From Paraburkholderia dinghuensis (GTDB lineage Bacteria; Pseudomonadota; Gammaproteobacteria; Burkholderiales; Burkholderiaceae), in contig NZ_RQIS01000006.1 in NCBI RefSeq assembly GCF_003837865.1, forward strand, positions 1-63,550: a stretch of DNA of 63,550 bases, in the 5' to 3' direction. The translations under genes were made by a program, and so were the position numbers. This document shows positions 17,854-27,500 of this stretch, in pieces (position 1 is the stretch's first letter; each line of letters opens with the position of its first letter). The notes beneath the pieces are model-generated. The model worked only from the letters and a program-made list of their open reading frames with translations, was not told the origin of the DNA and did not search any database.

Positions 17854-18494
17854 GTGTGCGTTGGGTGTTTGACGTCGAGTCGGCTCGCCTGTGTCGCCGC
17901 GCAGGCGGGCTGTGGTCTTTCGCGCTGCTAGTCCTTCTGTGCGCCGGCATGTGGCCGGCCGGCGCACACGCGGATGCGGCGGCAGGGCAGACTAAAGCAC
18001 AGTTGGTCTGCGTCACCTGTCACGGACCGTTGGGTAATTCCACGAATCCGGATTATCCGGTCCTCGCAGGACAGTCCGCGCGGTACATCTACCTCGAATT
18101 GCGCGATTTCAGGGAGGGGCGCCGCAACGACCCGCGCATGTCGCCGATTGCGTCGACACTCTCGCGCGAAGACATGATGGATGTCGCGGACTATTTCTCC
18201 GCCCAGCGGCCTGTGCCTGTACGTGTGCCGTCGAGCGTAAGCCAGGCGAAGATCGATGCGGGCCGTAGCAAGGCGGCTGAGGTGCTCTGCACAATGTGCC
18301 ATCTCGGCGGCTTTGCCGGGCAGAACGAGATTCCGCGCGTGGCGGGCCAATACGATCAATACATCGTCAAGCAACTGGAGGACTTCCGCGCGCACCGTCG
18401 AACCAACGACGCCGGCAACATGACCAGCGTGACGAAAGGGCTGTCCGACGAGGACATCCAGAACCTGGCTGCCTATGTTTCCAGTCTCCAGTAA
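17850..18494 (+). CDS. Dihaem cytochrome c (c4-like), electron acceptor of the PQQ dehydrogenase
   Basis: A 214-residue exported protein with two haem-binding motifs, C-V-T-C-H (Cys54-His58) and C-T-M-C-H near residue 147, each followed by a similar Y-I-Y-L-E/Y-I-V-K-Q-L-x-D-F-R segment, which shows an internal duplication typical of cytochrome c4. The GTG start overlaps the dehydrogenase stop (GTGA), so the two are translationally coupled. It most likely carries electrons from reduced PQQ toward a terminal oxidase. The N-terminal 40 residues contain the signal peptide after a longer than usual polar lead. Confidence 0.87.
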   Translation: MSVRWVFDVESARLCRRAGGLWSFALLVLLCAGMWPAGAHADAAAGQTKAQLVCVTCHGPLGNSTNPDYPVLAGQSARYIYLELRDFREGRRNDPRMSPIASTLSREDMMDVADYFSAQRPVPVRVPSSVSQAKIDAGRSKAAEVLCTMCHLGGFAGQNEIPRVAGQYDQYIVKQLEDFRAHRRTNDAGNMTSVTKGLSDEDIQNLAAYVSSLQ

Positions 18495-18553
18495 CGACGT
18501 GAACAAAACGCCGCGTGCACTGCTTGCGGCCACTTTGACCGGGAGTGAGCGTG

Positions 18554-19216
18554 ATGAAAAGGACTGTAGCGATGTTGGCGGGGGCGATGCTGATGACGGG
18601 TGTCGTCGGCGTGGGCTCGCCGATCAGCGCGATCGCGGCCGATGCCGCGTTGAACCAGCAGTTGCTGGCCGCGGCGAGAAGCGGCGATGAGCCGAGCGTG
18701 CAGGCGGCGCTTGCAAACGGCGCCGTGGTCGATTCGCGCAACCGGATCGGCGATACGTCGCTGATCATCGCGTGCAAGAACGGCGTGACAGGCATGGCGC
18801 GGACGCTGATCGAGCATGGCGCCAACGTCGGTCAGGCCGATGTGGCAGGCGACACGCCGCTGATGGCCGCGGCATACGGCGGGCACGACGACATCGTCGC
18901 TCTGCTGCTCGCGCACGGCGCCGATCCGGCAGCGACGGACCGCGTGGGCAAGACCGCGATGGAGTATGCGGCAGGCAAGGGCCATACAGCGGTGGTCCAG
19001 CGCCTGCTGGACGCGGGTGTCGGTGTGAATCGCGTCTACAAGAACGACCTGACCGCGTTGATGTGGGCAGCGGGCTACGATCAGGCGGACACGATCAAGC
19101 TGCTGCTTGATCGTGGCGCGGATCCTTCGATGCGCGACAACCGCGGGATGACCGCGCACGACATCGCCGCGCAGACGGGCTCGAGTCACGCGGTGATGCT
19201 GCTGTCCTCGCACTAA
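18554..19216 (+). CDS. Exported ankyrin-repeat protein
   Basis: A 220-residue protein with a signal peptide (M-K-R-T-V-A-M-L-A, ending I-A-A) followed by about five ankyrin repeats (for example G-D-T-P-L-M-A-A-A-Y-G-G-H-D-D-I-V-A-L-L-L-A-H-G-A-D). ATG 18554 is preferred over GTG 18545 because GGAG is correctly spaced. It is the last gene of the dehydrogenase-cytochrome group, 59 bp after the cytochrome. Periplasmic ankyrin proteins next to redox enzymes are known and are thought to assist assembly or protection; the specific role here is inferred from position only. Confidence 0.82.
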   Translation: MKRTVAMLAGAMLMTGVVGVGSPISAIAADAALNQQLLAAARSGDEPSVQAALANGAVVDSRNRIGDTSLIIACKNGVTGMARTLIEHGANVGQADVAGDTPLMAAAYGGHDDIVALLLAHGADPAATDRVGKTAMEYAAGKGHTAVVQRLLDAGVGVNRVYKNDLTALMWAAGYDQADTIKLLLDRGADPSMRDNRGMTAHDIAAQTGSSHAVMLLSSH

Positions 19217-19225
19217 GTTTCTTTT

Positions 19226-19263
19226 CGCCGCCGGATGCGCCATTCGAGGTGCGTCCGGCGGCG
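19226..19263 (+). terminator. Terminator-like hairpin after the PQQ operon
   Basis: Arms CGCCGCCGGATGCGC and GTGCGTCCGGCGGCG pair almost fully around a short loop, starting 10 bp after the ankyrin gene stop. A T-containing stretch (TTCATTTGATTTT) follows after about 7 bp. It separates this operon from the convergent cytochrome b561 gene. Confidence 0.5.
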
Positions 19264-19392
19264 GGCGAGTTCATTTGATTTTCTCCGCGCCTGGCTCGAC
19301 TACTCCAAAAAATGTCGAGCGAGGCGTGAACGGACGGGCGGACCCGCTCAAGAGGAGCCTTTCGGCTGAAATGCGTGGCTGCAACGCGATGT

Positions 19393-20073
19393 TTAAAGAT
19401 ACACGGCAAGCAGCACCACAATCGCTACCGCGAACGCCAGCAACAGCGCAGCGAGCCAGAGCGAAGCGCGGGCTGGAGCCGCAATGGTCGACGGCAGCCG
19501 TTTGAGGCCGGTGATCATCGGGCGCAACAGGTTGTGCCCCTTCGCGATCGCGTAGGTGGCGATGGCGCACAAGTGCAGTACAACCGCGCCAAGCAGCACG
19601 TACCAGCCATAGCTGTGCACTGCCGATATCGCGTTTGCGATGGACGCGGGAACGATTTCGCTCAGCGGGCCTTCGTTGGCGATGTCGTTATTGAGGTAGA
19701 GGCCGCTCAGCGTCTCGGCCAGCAGCAGCGCGAGCAACAGGAGGACCATCCAGCCGCCCGCCGGATTGTGCCCGACCTCGACATCCGGCTCGCGCCGAAA
19801 GAGATGCCGCAGATGGCGTAGCGCCGCTGCGGGTGACGCAACGAAGCTGCGAAAGCGCGCCGTTTCGCTGCCGACGCAGCCCCACATCAGCCGGAACAAC
19901 ACAAGTGCCAGCAGCGTTTCGCCGAGGCGTACATGCAGGTTCGACCAGTTGAGCCGATCGGTGGCCCAGGCGCCAAAAACCAGCGCGACGGTTAGCCAAT
20001 GAAAAAGCCTCGTCGGGAAATCCCAGACGCGCACCGGACGCTCGCGGGTTGCAGCGGCTTGATCGGGTTCCAT
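19393..20073 (-). CDS. Cytochrome b561-family membrane protein
   Basis: A 226-residue, four-helix di-haem b protein. The start at 20073 (M-E-P-D-Q) is chosen because the family core R-V-W-D-F-P-T-R-L-F-H-W-L begins soon after; the open frame to 20316 encodes only low-complexity basic sequence. Likely haem ligands are the His in L-F-H-W-L-T, the His in N-L-H-V-R-L-G-E, and the two in V-H-S-Y-G-W and V-V-L-H-L-C-A-I. It is convergent with the PQQ cluster and could pass electrons between periplasmic cytochrome and quinone, although it is not in the same operon. Confidence 0.82.
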   Translation of the reverse strand: MEPDQAAATRERPVRVWDFPTRLFHWLTVALVFGAWATDRLNWSNLHVRLGETLLALVLFRLMWGCVGSETARFRSFVASPAAALRHLRHLFRREPDVEVGHNPAGGWMVLLLLALLLAETLSGLYLNNDIANEGPLSEIVPASIANAISAVHSYGWYVLLGAVVLHLCAIATYAIAKGHNLLRPMITGLKRLPSTIAAPARASLWLAALLLAFAVAIVVLLAVYL

Positions 20074-20234
20074 GAATTGGCGAGGGGATGGCGCTGGGTG
20101 CCGTCCCTTCTGCAACACGAGTCTAGCGAATCGGCACGGCCGTGTCGCGCACGCTGGTGCGGCGCGTGGGCGGTCAGCCCTTGCGCGCGCGACGTGTCGA
20201 TCCGACGTCGAGTCCAATGGCCCTAGAAAATGCG

Positions 20235-20420
20235 TCAGGTCAACATCGGCAGCGTTTCGATCAGTACGAACCCCAGTAGTGCGCCGACGGCTGCTCCCAC
20301 TAGTCTTGGATGCCACTGCTCGAGATGCATCGCGGTGATGAGCGTGCCGATCAGGATCGCGCCGAGCAACGCGAATGCGACGAGAACATAAGTGATCTCG
20401 AATCCACTGTTGATAAGCAT
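20235..20420 (-). CDS. Small two-helix membrane protein, 61 residues
   Basis: The start at 20420 is well supported by GGGAGG six bases upstream. The product has two hydrophobic helices (about residues 8-30 and 40-57) linked by a short loop with H-L-E-Q-W-H-P-R. No family is recognised. It is divergent from the universal stress protein gene and shares a promoter region carrying a strong palindrome, so the two may be co-regulated. Confidence 0.6.
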   Translation of the reverse strand: MLINSGFEITYVLVAFALLGAILIGTLITAMHLEQWHPRLVGAAVGALLGFVLIETLPMLT

Positions 20421-20468
20421 ACGGCCTCCCTGATCACACGATGATCGCAGCGGCGTCCATGTTTCAAC

Positions 20469-20487
20469 TATATCACGACGTGATATA
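20469..20487. promoter_or_regulatory. 19-bp perfect palindrome in the divergent usp promoter
   Basis: TATATCACGACGTGATATA is a perfect inverted repeat about a central A. It lies between the divergent small membrane protein and the universal stress protein gene and covers the -35 position relative to a TATAAT box at 20493-20498. This is the position of a repressor site. The consensus does not match FNR or another regulator I can name. Confidence 0.6.
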
Positions 20488-20492
20488 AAAGC

Positions 20493-20498
20493 TATAAT
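20493..20498 (+). promoter_or_regulatory. -10 box for the universal stress protein gene
   Basis: TATAAT, a perfect sigma-70 -10 hexamer, lies 75 bp before the start codon. The -35 region falls within the adjacent palindrome and is poor, suggesting an activator-dependent or repressed promoter. Confidence 0.5.
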
Positions 20499-20572
20499 CG
20501 CGACATACGGGTCGGTGACATGCGCTGCCGGCTGCGAGAGCAGCACGCGGCGAGAACAGAGCGGAGGGAGAA

Positions 20573-21031
20573 ATGGCTACGTTCAGCCGTGTTTTGCTGT
20601 GCTACGACGCCACGCGGGAAGGGCGCCGTGCGCTGCGCGAAGGGGCGCATCTCGCGCTGGACTGCCAGGCGGAAACGCACTTGCTCGCGGTGCTCGATGC
20701 GGCGCCGCAGCAATGGGCGATGGCGGACGTTGCGTTTGCCGTGCCGCTCGATTCGGCGGAAGAGACCGCTCGCGAGATCCTGCGCGAGGGCGTAGAGCGG
20801 TTGACCGCGATGGGGCTCGTCGCGGAGGGGCACTTCGTCGTGGGGCGGCCGATCGACGAGATTGCCCGCTATTGCGATACGTTAAAGCCGGATCTCGTGG
20901 TGCTCGGCCATCACCGGCGGGGTGTGTTCGCCCGTTGGTGGGAGGGGCGGGATGATCGACTGCTGCTCGATCGCGTGTCGTGCAACGTGTTGGTCGTGAC
21001 CGCGCCGGAGGAGGAGCCCGCGCCGGCGTAA
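20573..21031 (+). CDS. Universal stress protein (UspA family)
   Basis: A 152-residue cytosolic protein beginning F-S-R-V-L-L-C-Y-D-A-T with an excellent GGAGGGAGAA site. The family's core pattern is present: Asp near residue 12, D-E-I-A-R-Y in the middle, D-L-V-V-L-G-H-H-R-R-G and a C-terminal S-C-N-V-L-V-V. The ATP-binding loop G-x2-G-x9-G-S/T is only partly matched (G-H-H-R-R-G ... D-R-V-S-C-N), so nucleotide binding is uncertain. Such proteins accumulate under oxygen or growth stress; the regulated promoter fits. Confidence 0.85.
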   Translation: MATFSRVLLCYDATREGRRALREGAHLALDCQAETHLLAVLDAAPQQWAMADVAFAVPLDSAEETAREILREGVERLTAMGLVAEGHFVVGRPIDEIARYCDTLKPDLVVLGHHRRGVFARWWEGRDDRLLLDRVSCNVLVVTAPEEEPAPA

Positions 21032-21288
21032 GCGAAGTCCAACGGGTGCTCCCGGCCTTCGAACCAGCACTGCATCCGGCGCGTGGAGTGTCCGCGCCGC
21101 GTAGTGGTGCTGGCGCGGCTGCGCGCGTGTGAGCGCGGGAGTTGCGGTTCTTCGGCGACGAGCCCAGCGAATCGTCCGGCGAGGCCGGATCGTTCAATCG
21201 CCGTATCCGTTAGCAGAACACCAATTAAAAAGGTCCCGCAAATCCCGGCGAAAGCCGCGACCATGCACATGATAAACGCTTCAAACAT
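20911..21288 (-). CDS. Possible small membrane protein overlapping the usp gene
   Basis: From ATG 21288, behind GGGGAAA, a frame encodes M-F-E-A-F-I-M and one clear membrane helix with an A-F-A-G-I-C-G-T-F-L-I-G core, then a polar basic tail. The first 48 residues look genuine. The last 40 codons run antisense to the end of the usp gene, which is unusual, and the tail composition is low in complexity. The real gene may be shorter through a frameshift that I cannot resolve. Confidence 0.35.
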   Translation of the reverse strand: MFEAFIMCMVAAFAGICGTFLIGVLLTDTAIERSGLAGRFAGLVAEEPQLPRSHARSRASTTTRRGHSTRRMQCWFEGREHPLDFAYAGAGSSSGAVTTNTLHDTRSSSSRSSRPSHQRANTPRR

Positions 21289-21453
21289 ACGTTTCCCCGC
21301 TTGTAGAATGGTGGCACGCAGGAAAGGGCGAGCATGCCTGCCGCGTCTTCGCCCGGCATCGATACGATTCCATTGTGTGCATCCCGATTGCGGGTGTCCA
21401 AGACGATATTGCAATCGTCGTGATAAGGGAGCCTTATGGAGGAACGGAGCTTG

Positions 21454-22350
21454 ATGCTGCGTCCGCTTCGATACGTGCTAACCGTCGCAGATCTGAAGAA
21501 TTTCACGCGTGCCGCCGAGGTGCTGCATGTTTCGCAGCCCGCGTTATCGCAGCAGATCAGGCAGCTCGAGGGTGAACTGGGCGGGCAGTTGTTCGACCGC
21601 AGCGGCCGCACGGTAAGTCTCACCGATTTCGGCCGCGCGTACGTCGATCACGCAAAGCAGGCGCTCGCGCATCTCGACGCGGGTCGCCGCGCACTGCACG
21701 ACGTGCGCGACCTGACTCGCGGTCTCTTGCGCCTCGCCTATACGCCGACCTTCGCCGAATATCTGATCGATCCCGCATTGCGCCGGTTTCGCGCGGCGCA
21801 TCCGGCTGTCGCAATCGAACTCGCGGCGAAATCGCAAGAAGAAATCGAGAGCGCGCTCGCACGCGACGAACTCGATCTCGGCATCGGTTTTACCGATGTG
21901 CGCTCGGATGAGATTCATGCGACGCCGCTATTTCAGGAGCGCATCGCGTTGCTGGTGTCGAAGGGACATGTGCTCGCGAGCCGGCGTGGACCCATTCCGG
22001 CTGCCGACCTCGGCGCAATCCCCATGACGCTGCTCAGCCCGGATTTCGTCGTGCGCCAGTTCGCCGATGCATGGTTCCGCGCGCATCAGATCCGGCCGCC
22101 GGTCATGGTGCAGGCGAACACGTTGGGCACCGTGCTCAAGCTCGTGAAGCAAGGCGAGCTGGCGTCGATCCTGCCTTCCGCCGTGATGCAGGAGCACGAA
22201 GGGCTCGTTAGCCTGGCCGTGTCACCGGGGCTGCCGGAACGGACCGTGGCGCTGCTTGCCCGACGCAACGCCTATACGACGCTGGCCGCGTCGGCATTTA
22301 CGTCCGTGCTGCTTGGCCTCATCTCGGACGAAGGATTCACGCAACGTTGA
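21454..22350 (+). CDS. LysR-family regulator, CynR-like
   Basis: A 298-residue regulator whose N-terminus M-L-R-P-L-R-Y and helix-turn-helix (N-F-T-R-A-A-E-V-L-H-V-S-Q-P-A-L-S-Q-Q-I) align with CynR. The following R-S-G-R-T-V-S-L-T-D and D-V-R-D-L-T-R-G segments and the effector-domain stretch around R-D-E-L-D-L-G-I-G-F also correspond. ATG 21454 matches the family start; ATG 21436 is in frame with its own site and would add six residues. CynR controls cyanate breakdown, but no cyanase or carbonic anhydrase is nearby, so the effector is probably different. The HPP membrane protein downstream is a candidate target. Confidence 0.8.
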   Translation: MLRPLRYVLTVADLKNFTRAAEVLHVSQPALSQQIRQLEGELGGQLFDRSGRTVSLTDFGRAYVDHAKQALAHLDAGRRALHDVRDLTRGLLRLAYTPTFAEYLIDPALRRFRAAHPAVAIELAAKSQEEIESALARDELDLGIGFTDVRSDEIHATPLFQERIALLVSKGHVLASRRGPIPAADLGAIPMTLLSPDFVVRQFADAWFRAHQIRPPVMVQANTLGTVLKLVKQGELASILPSAVMQEHEGLVSLAVSPGLPERTVALLARRNAYTTLAASAFTSVLLGLISDEGFTQR

Positions 22351-22383
22351 GCGGCCGCGCGTGACGCGCCACCGGATTTAAAG

Positions 22384-22400
22384 ATGTATAGGCGATACAT
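22384..22400. promoter_or_regulatory. Inverted repeat 1 upstream of the HPP gene
   Basis: ATGTAT-AGGCG-ATACAT: six-base perfect arms with a five-base spacer, between the CynR-like gene and the HPP gene. Its form suits a dimeric regulator. Confidence 0.35.
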
Positions 22401-22412
22401 TATGGACAAGCA

Positions 22413-22439
22413 GACAAATATCAATTGTTGATATTTGTC
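22413..22439. promoter_or_regulatory. Inverted repeat 2 upstream of the HPP gene
   Basis: Twelve-base perfect arms GACAAATATCAA and TTGATATTTGTC with a three-base centre, 58 bp before the HPP start. It is AT-rich against its surroundings and lacks a T-tract, so an operator is more likely than a terminator of the LysR gene. Confidence 0.5.
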
Positions 22440-22496
22440 GCATCTCGCTAAGCTGGCAGCACCTCACGAATCGCACGACTTCGTGCTGCCACGTCC

Positions 22497-23585
22497 ATGT
22501 CACCGTCCCCGATCGTTGCCTGGCTCACGAATTTCGCACCGCATCCTGGTGCGCCGCTCTGGCGCGAACGGGTCCGTCGTTGCACCGGTTCGACCCTCGG
22601 GATTGCCTTCGCGGCACTGGCTACGCGCTTCGTGTTCGGCCCGGCAGGCGACATTCCGATGCTCATCGCGCCGATGGGTGCGTCGGCGGTGCTGCTGTTC
22701 GGGGCATTCGAGAGCCCCCTTGCGCAACCCTGGTCGATACTCGGCGGAAACTGCGTTTCGGCGTTGATCGGCGTGGCCTGCGCGCGGTGGATTGCCGACC
22801 CCGGGACGGCTGCGTCTTTGGCGGTCGCGCTAGCGATCGCCGCCATGTACGCGTGCCGTTGCGTTCATCCTCCTTCAGGCGCGGTCGCGCTGACTGCCGT
22901 GCTCGGCGGCCCGGGCGTTCATGCGCTGGGTTGGCGATTCGTGATCGAGCCGGTGATGTTTCAGTCATTCGCATTGCTAAGTGTAGCGATTTCGTATCAC
23001 GCGTTGACGGGCCACCGTTACCCGCGTGCCGTTGCGCATGCCGCGCCGCAGTCGGCGGCAGGTTCGGCGCAGACCGGCGAGTCGCGATTCGAAGTCGCGG
23101 CTGCCGGCTTCGCGAATGCATTCGATGCAATGACTTGCGAGGATGTGATGAGCACGGACGTGCCGGCCGTGCCGTCGACGATGCATCGAAAGGCCGCGCG
23201 CGAACTGCTCCACCGCGAGGGCGTGGCGGCATTGCATGTGGTCGATGCGATGGACCGGTTCGTCGGCATGGTGACGCACGGTGATCTCGCCGATGCCCCC
23301 GCATCGTTTTTCGCCCGGCTCGCCCGCAGGTTGCGGGCTGTCGTGAAGCGCGAATCCGCGCGAGTCGAAGAAACGGTCGAGGCGGTGATGAAGGCGAGCG
23401 TTCATGCCGTCCATCAGGCGACGCCGCTCGCGGGCCTCGTGCACGTCTTCACCGATCACGCCATCTCGTCAGTCCCGGTGCTCGACGACGGCCAGCGGCT
23501 GGTGGGCGTCGTCAAGCACTCGGACATGATTCGCTGGCTGCATCGCCAGGCGAACGAGGTGCGGATCGACGCGCGCGCCGCGTAA
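22497..23585 (+). CDS. HPP-family membrane protein fused to a CBS pair
   Basis: A 362-residue protein. Residues about 30-170 form the HPP membrane domain with its signature C-V-H-P-P-S-G-A-V-A-L and preceding M-L-I-A-P-M-G-A-S-A-V-L-L-F; this family includes chloroplast nitrite transporters. Residues about 205-355 form two CBS motifs (D-V-M-S-T-D-V-P-A-V and later H-A-V-H-Q-A-T-P-L-A-G-L), which usually bind adenine nucleotides and gate activity by energy state. No ribosome binding site is obvious. Transport of an anion under energy control is the family-based expectation. Confidence 0.83.
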   Translation: MSPSPIVAWLTNFAPHPGAPLWRERVRRCTGSTLGIAFAALATRFVFGPAGDIPMLIAPMGASAVLLFGAFESPLAQPWSILGGNCVSALIGVACARWIADPGTAASLAVALAIAAMYACRCVHPPSGAVALTAVLGGPGVHALGWRFVIEPVMFQSFALLSVAISYHALTGHRYPRAVAHAAPQSAAGSAQTGESRFEVAAAGFANAFDAMTCEDVMSTDVPAVPSTMHRKAARELLHREGVAALHVVDAMDRFVGMVTHGDLADAPASFFARLARRLRAVVKRESARVEETVEAVMKASVHAVHQATPLAGLVHVFTDHAISSVPVLDDGQRLVGVVKHSDMIRWLHRQANEVRIDARAA

Positions 23586-23624
23586 ATCAAATGCCCGGCG
23601 CGCGCACAGGAGCGTCCTTCGACA

Positions 23625-24266
23625 TCACGCCTGCGCGAGAATCTGCCGGATTGCGTCTTCGAAGGCTTCCACCGGTTGCCCGCCGGTCACCAGAAAGCGC
23701 TCGTTGAAAATGATCGACGGCACTGAGTTGATGCCCATTGCCTGAAATTCCTGCACCTGCGCGCGAACCTCGTCGCCATAGGCTCCGCTGTCGAGCACCT
23801 TGCGCGCCTCTTCACCGTCGAGTCCGACCGACTGCGCCGCTTCCACCAGTACGCTGCGATCGCTCGGGTCCTTGCCCTCCGAGTGGTAGGCCCGCAACAA
23901 CGCCAGCTTCAGCGACAACTGCTTGTCCGCGAGGCCGGCCCAGTGCAGCAAACGGTGCGCATCGAACGTGTTGTAGACGCGGGTGCGCGGCCCAAAGTCG
24001 AAGCCCACTTCCGCGCCACGCTCGTGGATCATCGACTGGGTCTCGGCAAGCTGCTCGGGCGTGCGCCCGTATTTCCTGCGGACATAATCGACCACAGCCT
24101 CGCCGCCCGGCCCCATCTGCGGATTCAGCTCGAACGGATGAATCACGATCTGCGCATCGACGGAATCGCCGAGACGCTGCAGCGCGAGTTGAAGCGACGA
24201 AAGGCCGATCGCACACCACGGGCATGCGATATCGGAAACAAAATCGATCTTGAGTGACTGCGTCAT
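23625..24266 (-). CDS. DsbA-family oxidoreductase, FrnE-like
   Basis: A 213-residue cytosolic thioredoxin-fold protein. The start at 24266 has GGGGAG five bases upstream. The active site is C-P-W-C in D-I-A-C-P-W-C-A-I-G, followed by the helical insert typical of 2-hydroxychromene-2-carboxylate isomerase/FrnE relatives, and the cis-proline region G-I-N-S-V-P-S-I-I-F near the C-terminus. There is no signal peptide, which separates it from periplasmic DsbA. The role is probably thiol-disulfide exchange or a glutathione-linked isomerisation. Confidence 0.85.
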   Translation of the reverse strand: MTQSLKIDFVSDIACPWCAIGLSSLQLALQRLGDSVDAQIVIHPFELNPQMGPGGEAVVDYVRRKYGRTPEQLAETQSMIHERGAEVGFDFGPRTRVYNTFDAHRLLHWAGLADKQLSLKLALLRAYHSEGKDPSDRSVLVEAAQSVGLDGEEARKVLDSGAYGDEVRAQVQEFQAMGINSVPSIIFNERFLVTGGQPVEAFEDAIRQILAQA

Positions 24267-24512
24267 TGCGCTCCCCATTAATATTCCGTTGCGCGCCCTG
24301 CACGACGGGCTGCAATCCAGGCGCACAGATTAACGTGAAACGCGAGAATCTGCAGGGGGCGCCCCGGCGACGCACGGTACCGCCGGGACGCGCGCCTCGC
24401 CGCATGACACCTCGCATTACGCCGCGCGAAGCGGCACGGCGCGTGCCCGGTCGACGGGTATGCGCGCCGGTCGCGGCTTTGCAGACGATCGGGAAATCGT
24501 TCCTGCGCCGAG

Positions 24513-27500
24513 CTACGCCCGCTCCAGTGCCGCCATCTCTCTCACGACCACGAGCAGCACCGCCAGACTCGCCCCGCCCGTGGCTCGCAGATCGCCGAGC
24601 AGCTGCGTGTAGCGGGTGAGCGAAGCCTCGCGCCGGACGCACCACGCGCTGACGATCGCATCGGGCTCGGACGATTCCGGCGATTGCGCTAGTGCGCTCG
24701 TCGTCAGCGCGCGCTTGAGCCGTGCCACCTCGGCCATTGCAGACGCGCGTGCCATCGTGTCCCAATGCGTGGGCGTGGGAAGCGTTGCCGCACGTTCGCT
24801 GATCCAGCCGTAGTTGAGTTGCGTGCCGAGCGCGAAGTACACCGCGGCCACGAGTTCCAGTTTCTGGTTGCACGCCGCCGAGACCTCCGCGATATCGAGC
24901 AATGCCGCGGAAATGTCGCCGCTCGCCGCGCGCGCGGCCAGCCCGCTTTCGACGCCGGCTTCCACCAGTTCGCGCTGGCGCGCCGACAACGCGTCGAGAT
25001 CGTCGGCAGGGAGCAGTTGCGGGAGCTGCGGCGCAAGTCGTTGCGCCGCGTCGCGGCAACGCGCGAGCAGTTCGCCCACGCCGCCGTCCGCCACCGCCCC
25101 GGATTGCAGGTGTCGTAGGAACCACAGCGCCGCGCGTTCGAGGAGTCGCGCGACGTCGATGAACATGCGCGCCTGCACGTCGTCGGCGACGCGGTTATCG
25201 AGCGCATCGATGTCTCGCCAGACATCGTCGAGGTCGAACACATCGCGCCCGAGGATGCAGGCGCGCACGATATCGCCCGGCGTTGCGTCGGTTTCGTCCA
25301 TCAGACGATGCACGAACGCGCAGCCGACGCGATTCACGAGCGCGTTGGTCAGATGGGTTGCCAGAATCTCGCGGCGCAGTGGATGACGGCGCATCGGCTC
25401 GCTAAAGCGCTGCTGCAACGGCTTCGGGAAGTAATCGACCAGCATCGACGCGACAAGCGGATCTTCGGGCATGTTCGAGTCGAGCAGGGCATCGTATAAC
25501 CACATCTTGCTGTAGGCGAGAAGAACGGCACGTTCCGGCGACGTGAGGCCGAGCTTCGCGGCCTGGCGCTCTGCGATCTCTTCTTCGGTGGGCAGGAATT
25601 CGATCGCGCGGTTCAGCCGGCCGGCGCGTTCCAGCGAGCGCATCAGTCGCGCTTCGGCGTCGAGCATCTGCGCTGCGTAACGGCCCGCGATCGACAGCGC
25701 CTGGGTCTGGTAGTAGTTGTCGCGCAGCACGAGCAGGCCGACTTCGTCGGTCATTTCGGCAAGCAGTGCGTTGCGCTGCTTTTCGGTCATTTCGCCGTCC
25801 GCGACTACCAACCCGAGGAGGATCTTTATATTCACTTCGTGATCCGAACAATCAACGCCGGCTGAATTGTCGATGGCGTCCGTGTTGATGCGGCCGCCAT
25901 GCAGTGCGAATTCGATGCGCCCGAACTGCGTAACACCCAGGTTTCCTCCTTCACCCACGACCTTGCAGCGCAGGTCCGCGCCGTTCACGCGCACGGCGTC
26001 GTTGGCGCGGTCGCCCACCTGCGCGTTGGTTTCATGCGCCGCCTTCACATAGGTGCCGATGCCGCCGTTGTAGAGCAGATCGACCGGCGCCAGCAGGATG
26101 ACCCGAATCAGTTCGCTCGGTGTCAGCGCAGGAACGTCGATGCCGAGCACGGTCTGGACTTCACGCGAAAGCTGAATCGTTTTCACGGTGCGCGAAAAGA
26201 CGCCACCGCCTGCCGATATTCTGGTGGGATCGTAGTCGGCCCAGCTGGAACGCTCCAGCGCGAAGAGGCGTTGGCGCTCGGCGAAGCTCGACGCCGGATC
26301 GGGGTTCGGGTCGAGGAAAATATGCCGGTGATCGAACGCCGCAACAAGCCGGATATGCGGCGAGAGCAGCATGCCGTTGCCGAAGACGTCGCCCGACATG
26401 TCGCCGACGCCTGCCACCGTGAAATCGGTTGTCTGTGTATCGATGCCCATTTCGCGGAAGTGCCGCTTCACCGACTCCCAGGCGCCGCGCGCGGTGATGG
26501 CCATCTTCTTGTGGTCGTAGCCGACCGAGCCGCCGGAGGCGAACGCGTCGTCGAGCCAGAAGCCGTATTCCTGCGAGATCGCGTTCGCGTAGTCGGAGAA
26601 AGTGGCCGTGCCCTTGTCGGCCGCGACGACGAGATACGGATCGTCGGTATCGCGGCGCACGACGTCGGGCGGCGGTACGACAGCGTTGTTGACGAGGTTG
26701 TCGGTGAGATCGAGCAGGCCGCGCAGGAAGGTCTGATAGCACGCGATGCCCTCGCGCATCCAGGCCTCGCGGTCGGAGGGCGGTGGCGGGTTCTTCACGA
26801 CGAAGCCGCCTTTCGAGCCGACCGGCACGATGACCACGTTCTTCACCATCTGTGCCTTCATCAGGCCGAGCACTTCCGTGCGGAAGTCTTCGCGGCGGTC
26901 GGACCAGCGCAGGCCGCCGCGCGCGACGCGTCCGCCGCGCAAATGCACACCCTCCACGCGCGGCGAGTACACCCAGATTTCGAACATCGGCTTCGGTTCG
27001 GGAAGGCCCGGCACCTTCGCCGGATCGAACTTGAACGACAGCGAGGATTTCGGCTGTCCGTTCGCGTCGCGAAGAAAATAGTTCGTGCGCACCGTCGCGT
27101 TGATGACACCGAGAAACTGCCGGAGAATGCGGTCCTCGTCGAGATTGGGCACCTGGTCCAGCGCGCTTTCGATCGCCGTCAACTGAAGCTCGGCTTGCGC
27201 GTCGCGCGTCTTGCCCGCATGCGGATCGAAGCGCGTGAGAAACAGTTCGACGAGCTGCCGTGCGATTGCCGGATTGCCGGTGAGCGCGCGTTCGATATAC
27301 GCGTCGCTGAACATCGAGCCCACCTGCCGTAGATATTTCGCATACGCCCTCAGGATGGTGACTTCACGCGCACTGAGCTGCGCGCGCAGGACCAGGCGGT
27401 TGAAATTGTCGTTTTCGATTCCAGCGTTCCAGACCTGATCGAATGCGTCTTCGAACAGACCTTTTACACGTTCGATGTCGAATTCGGTGTCGTCGGCCAC

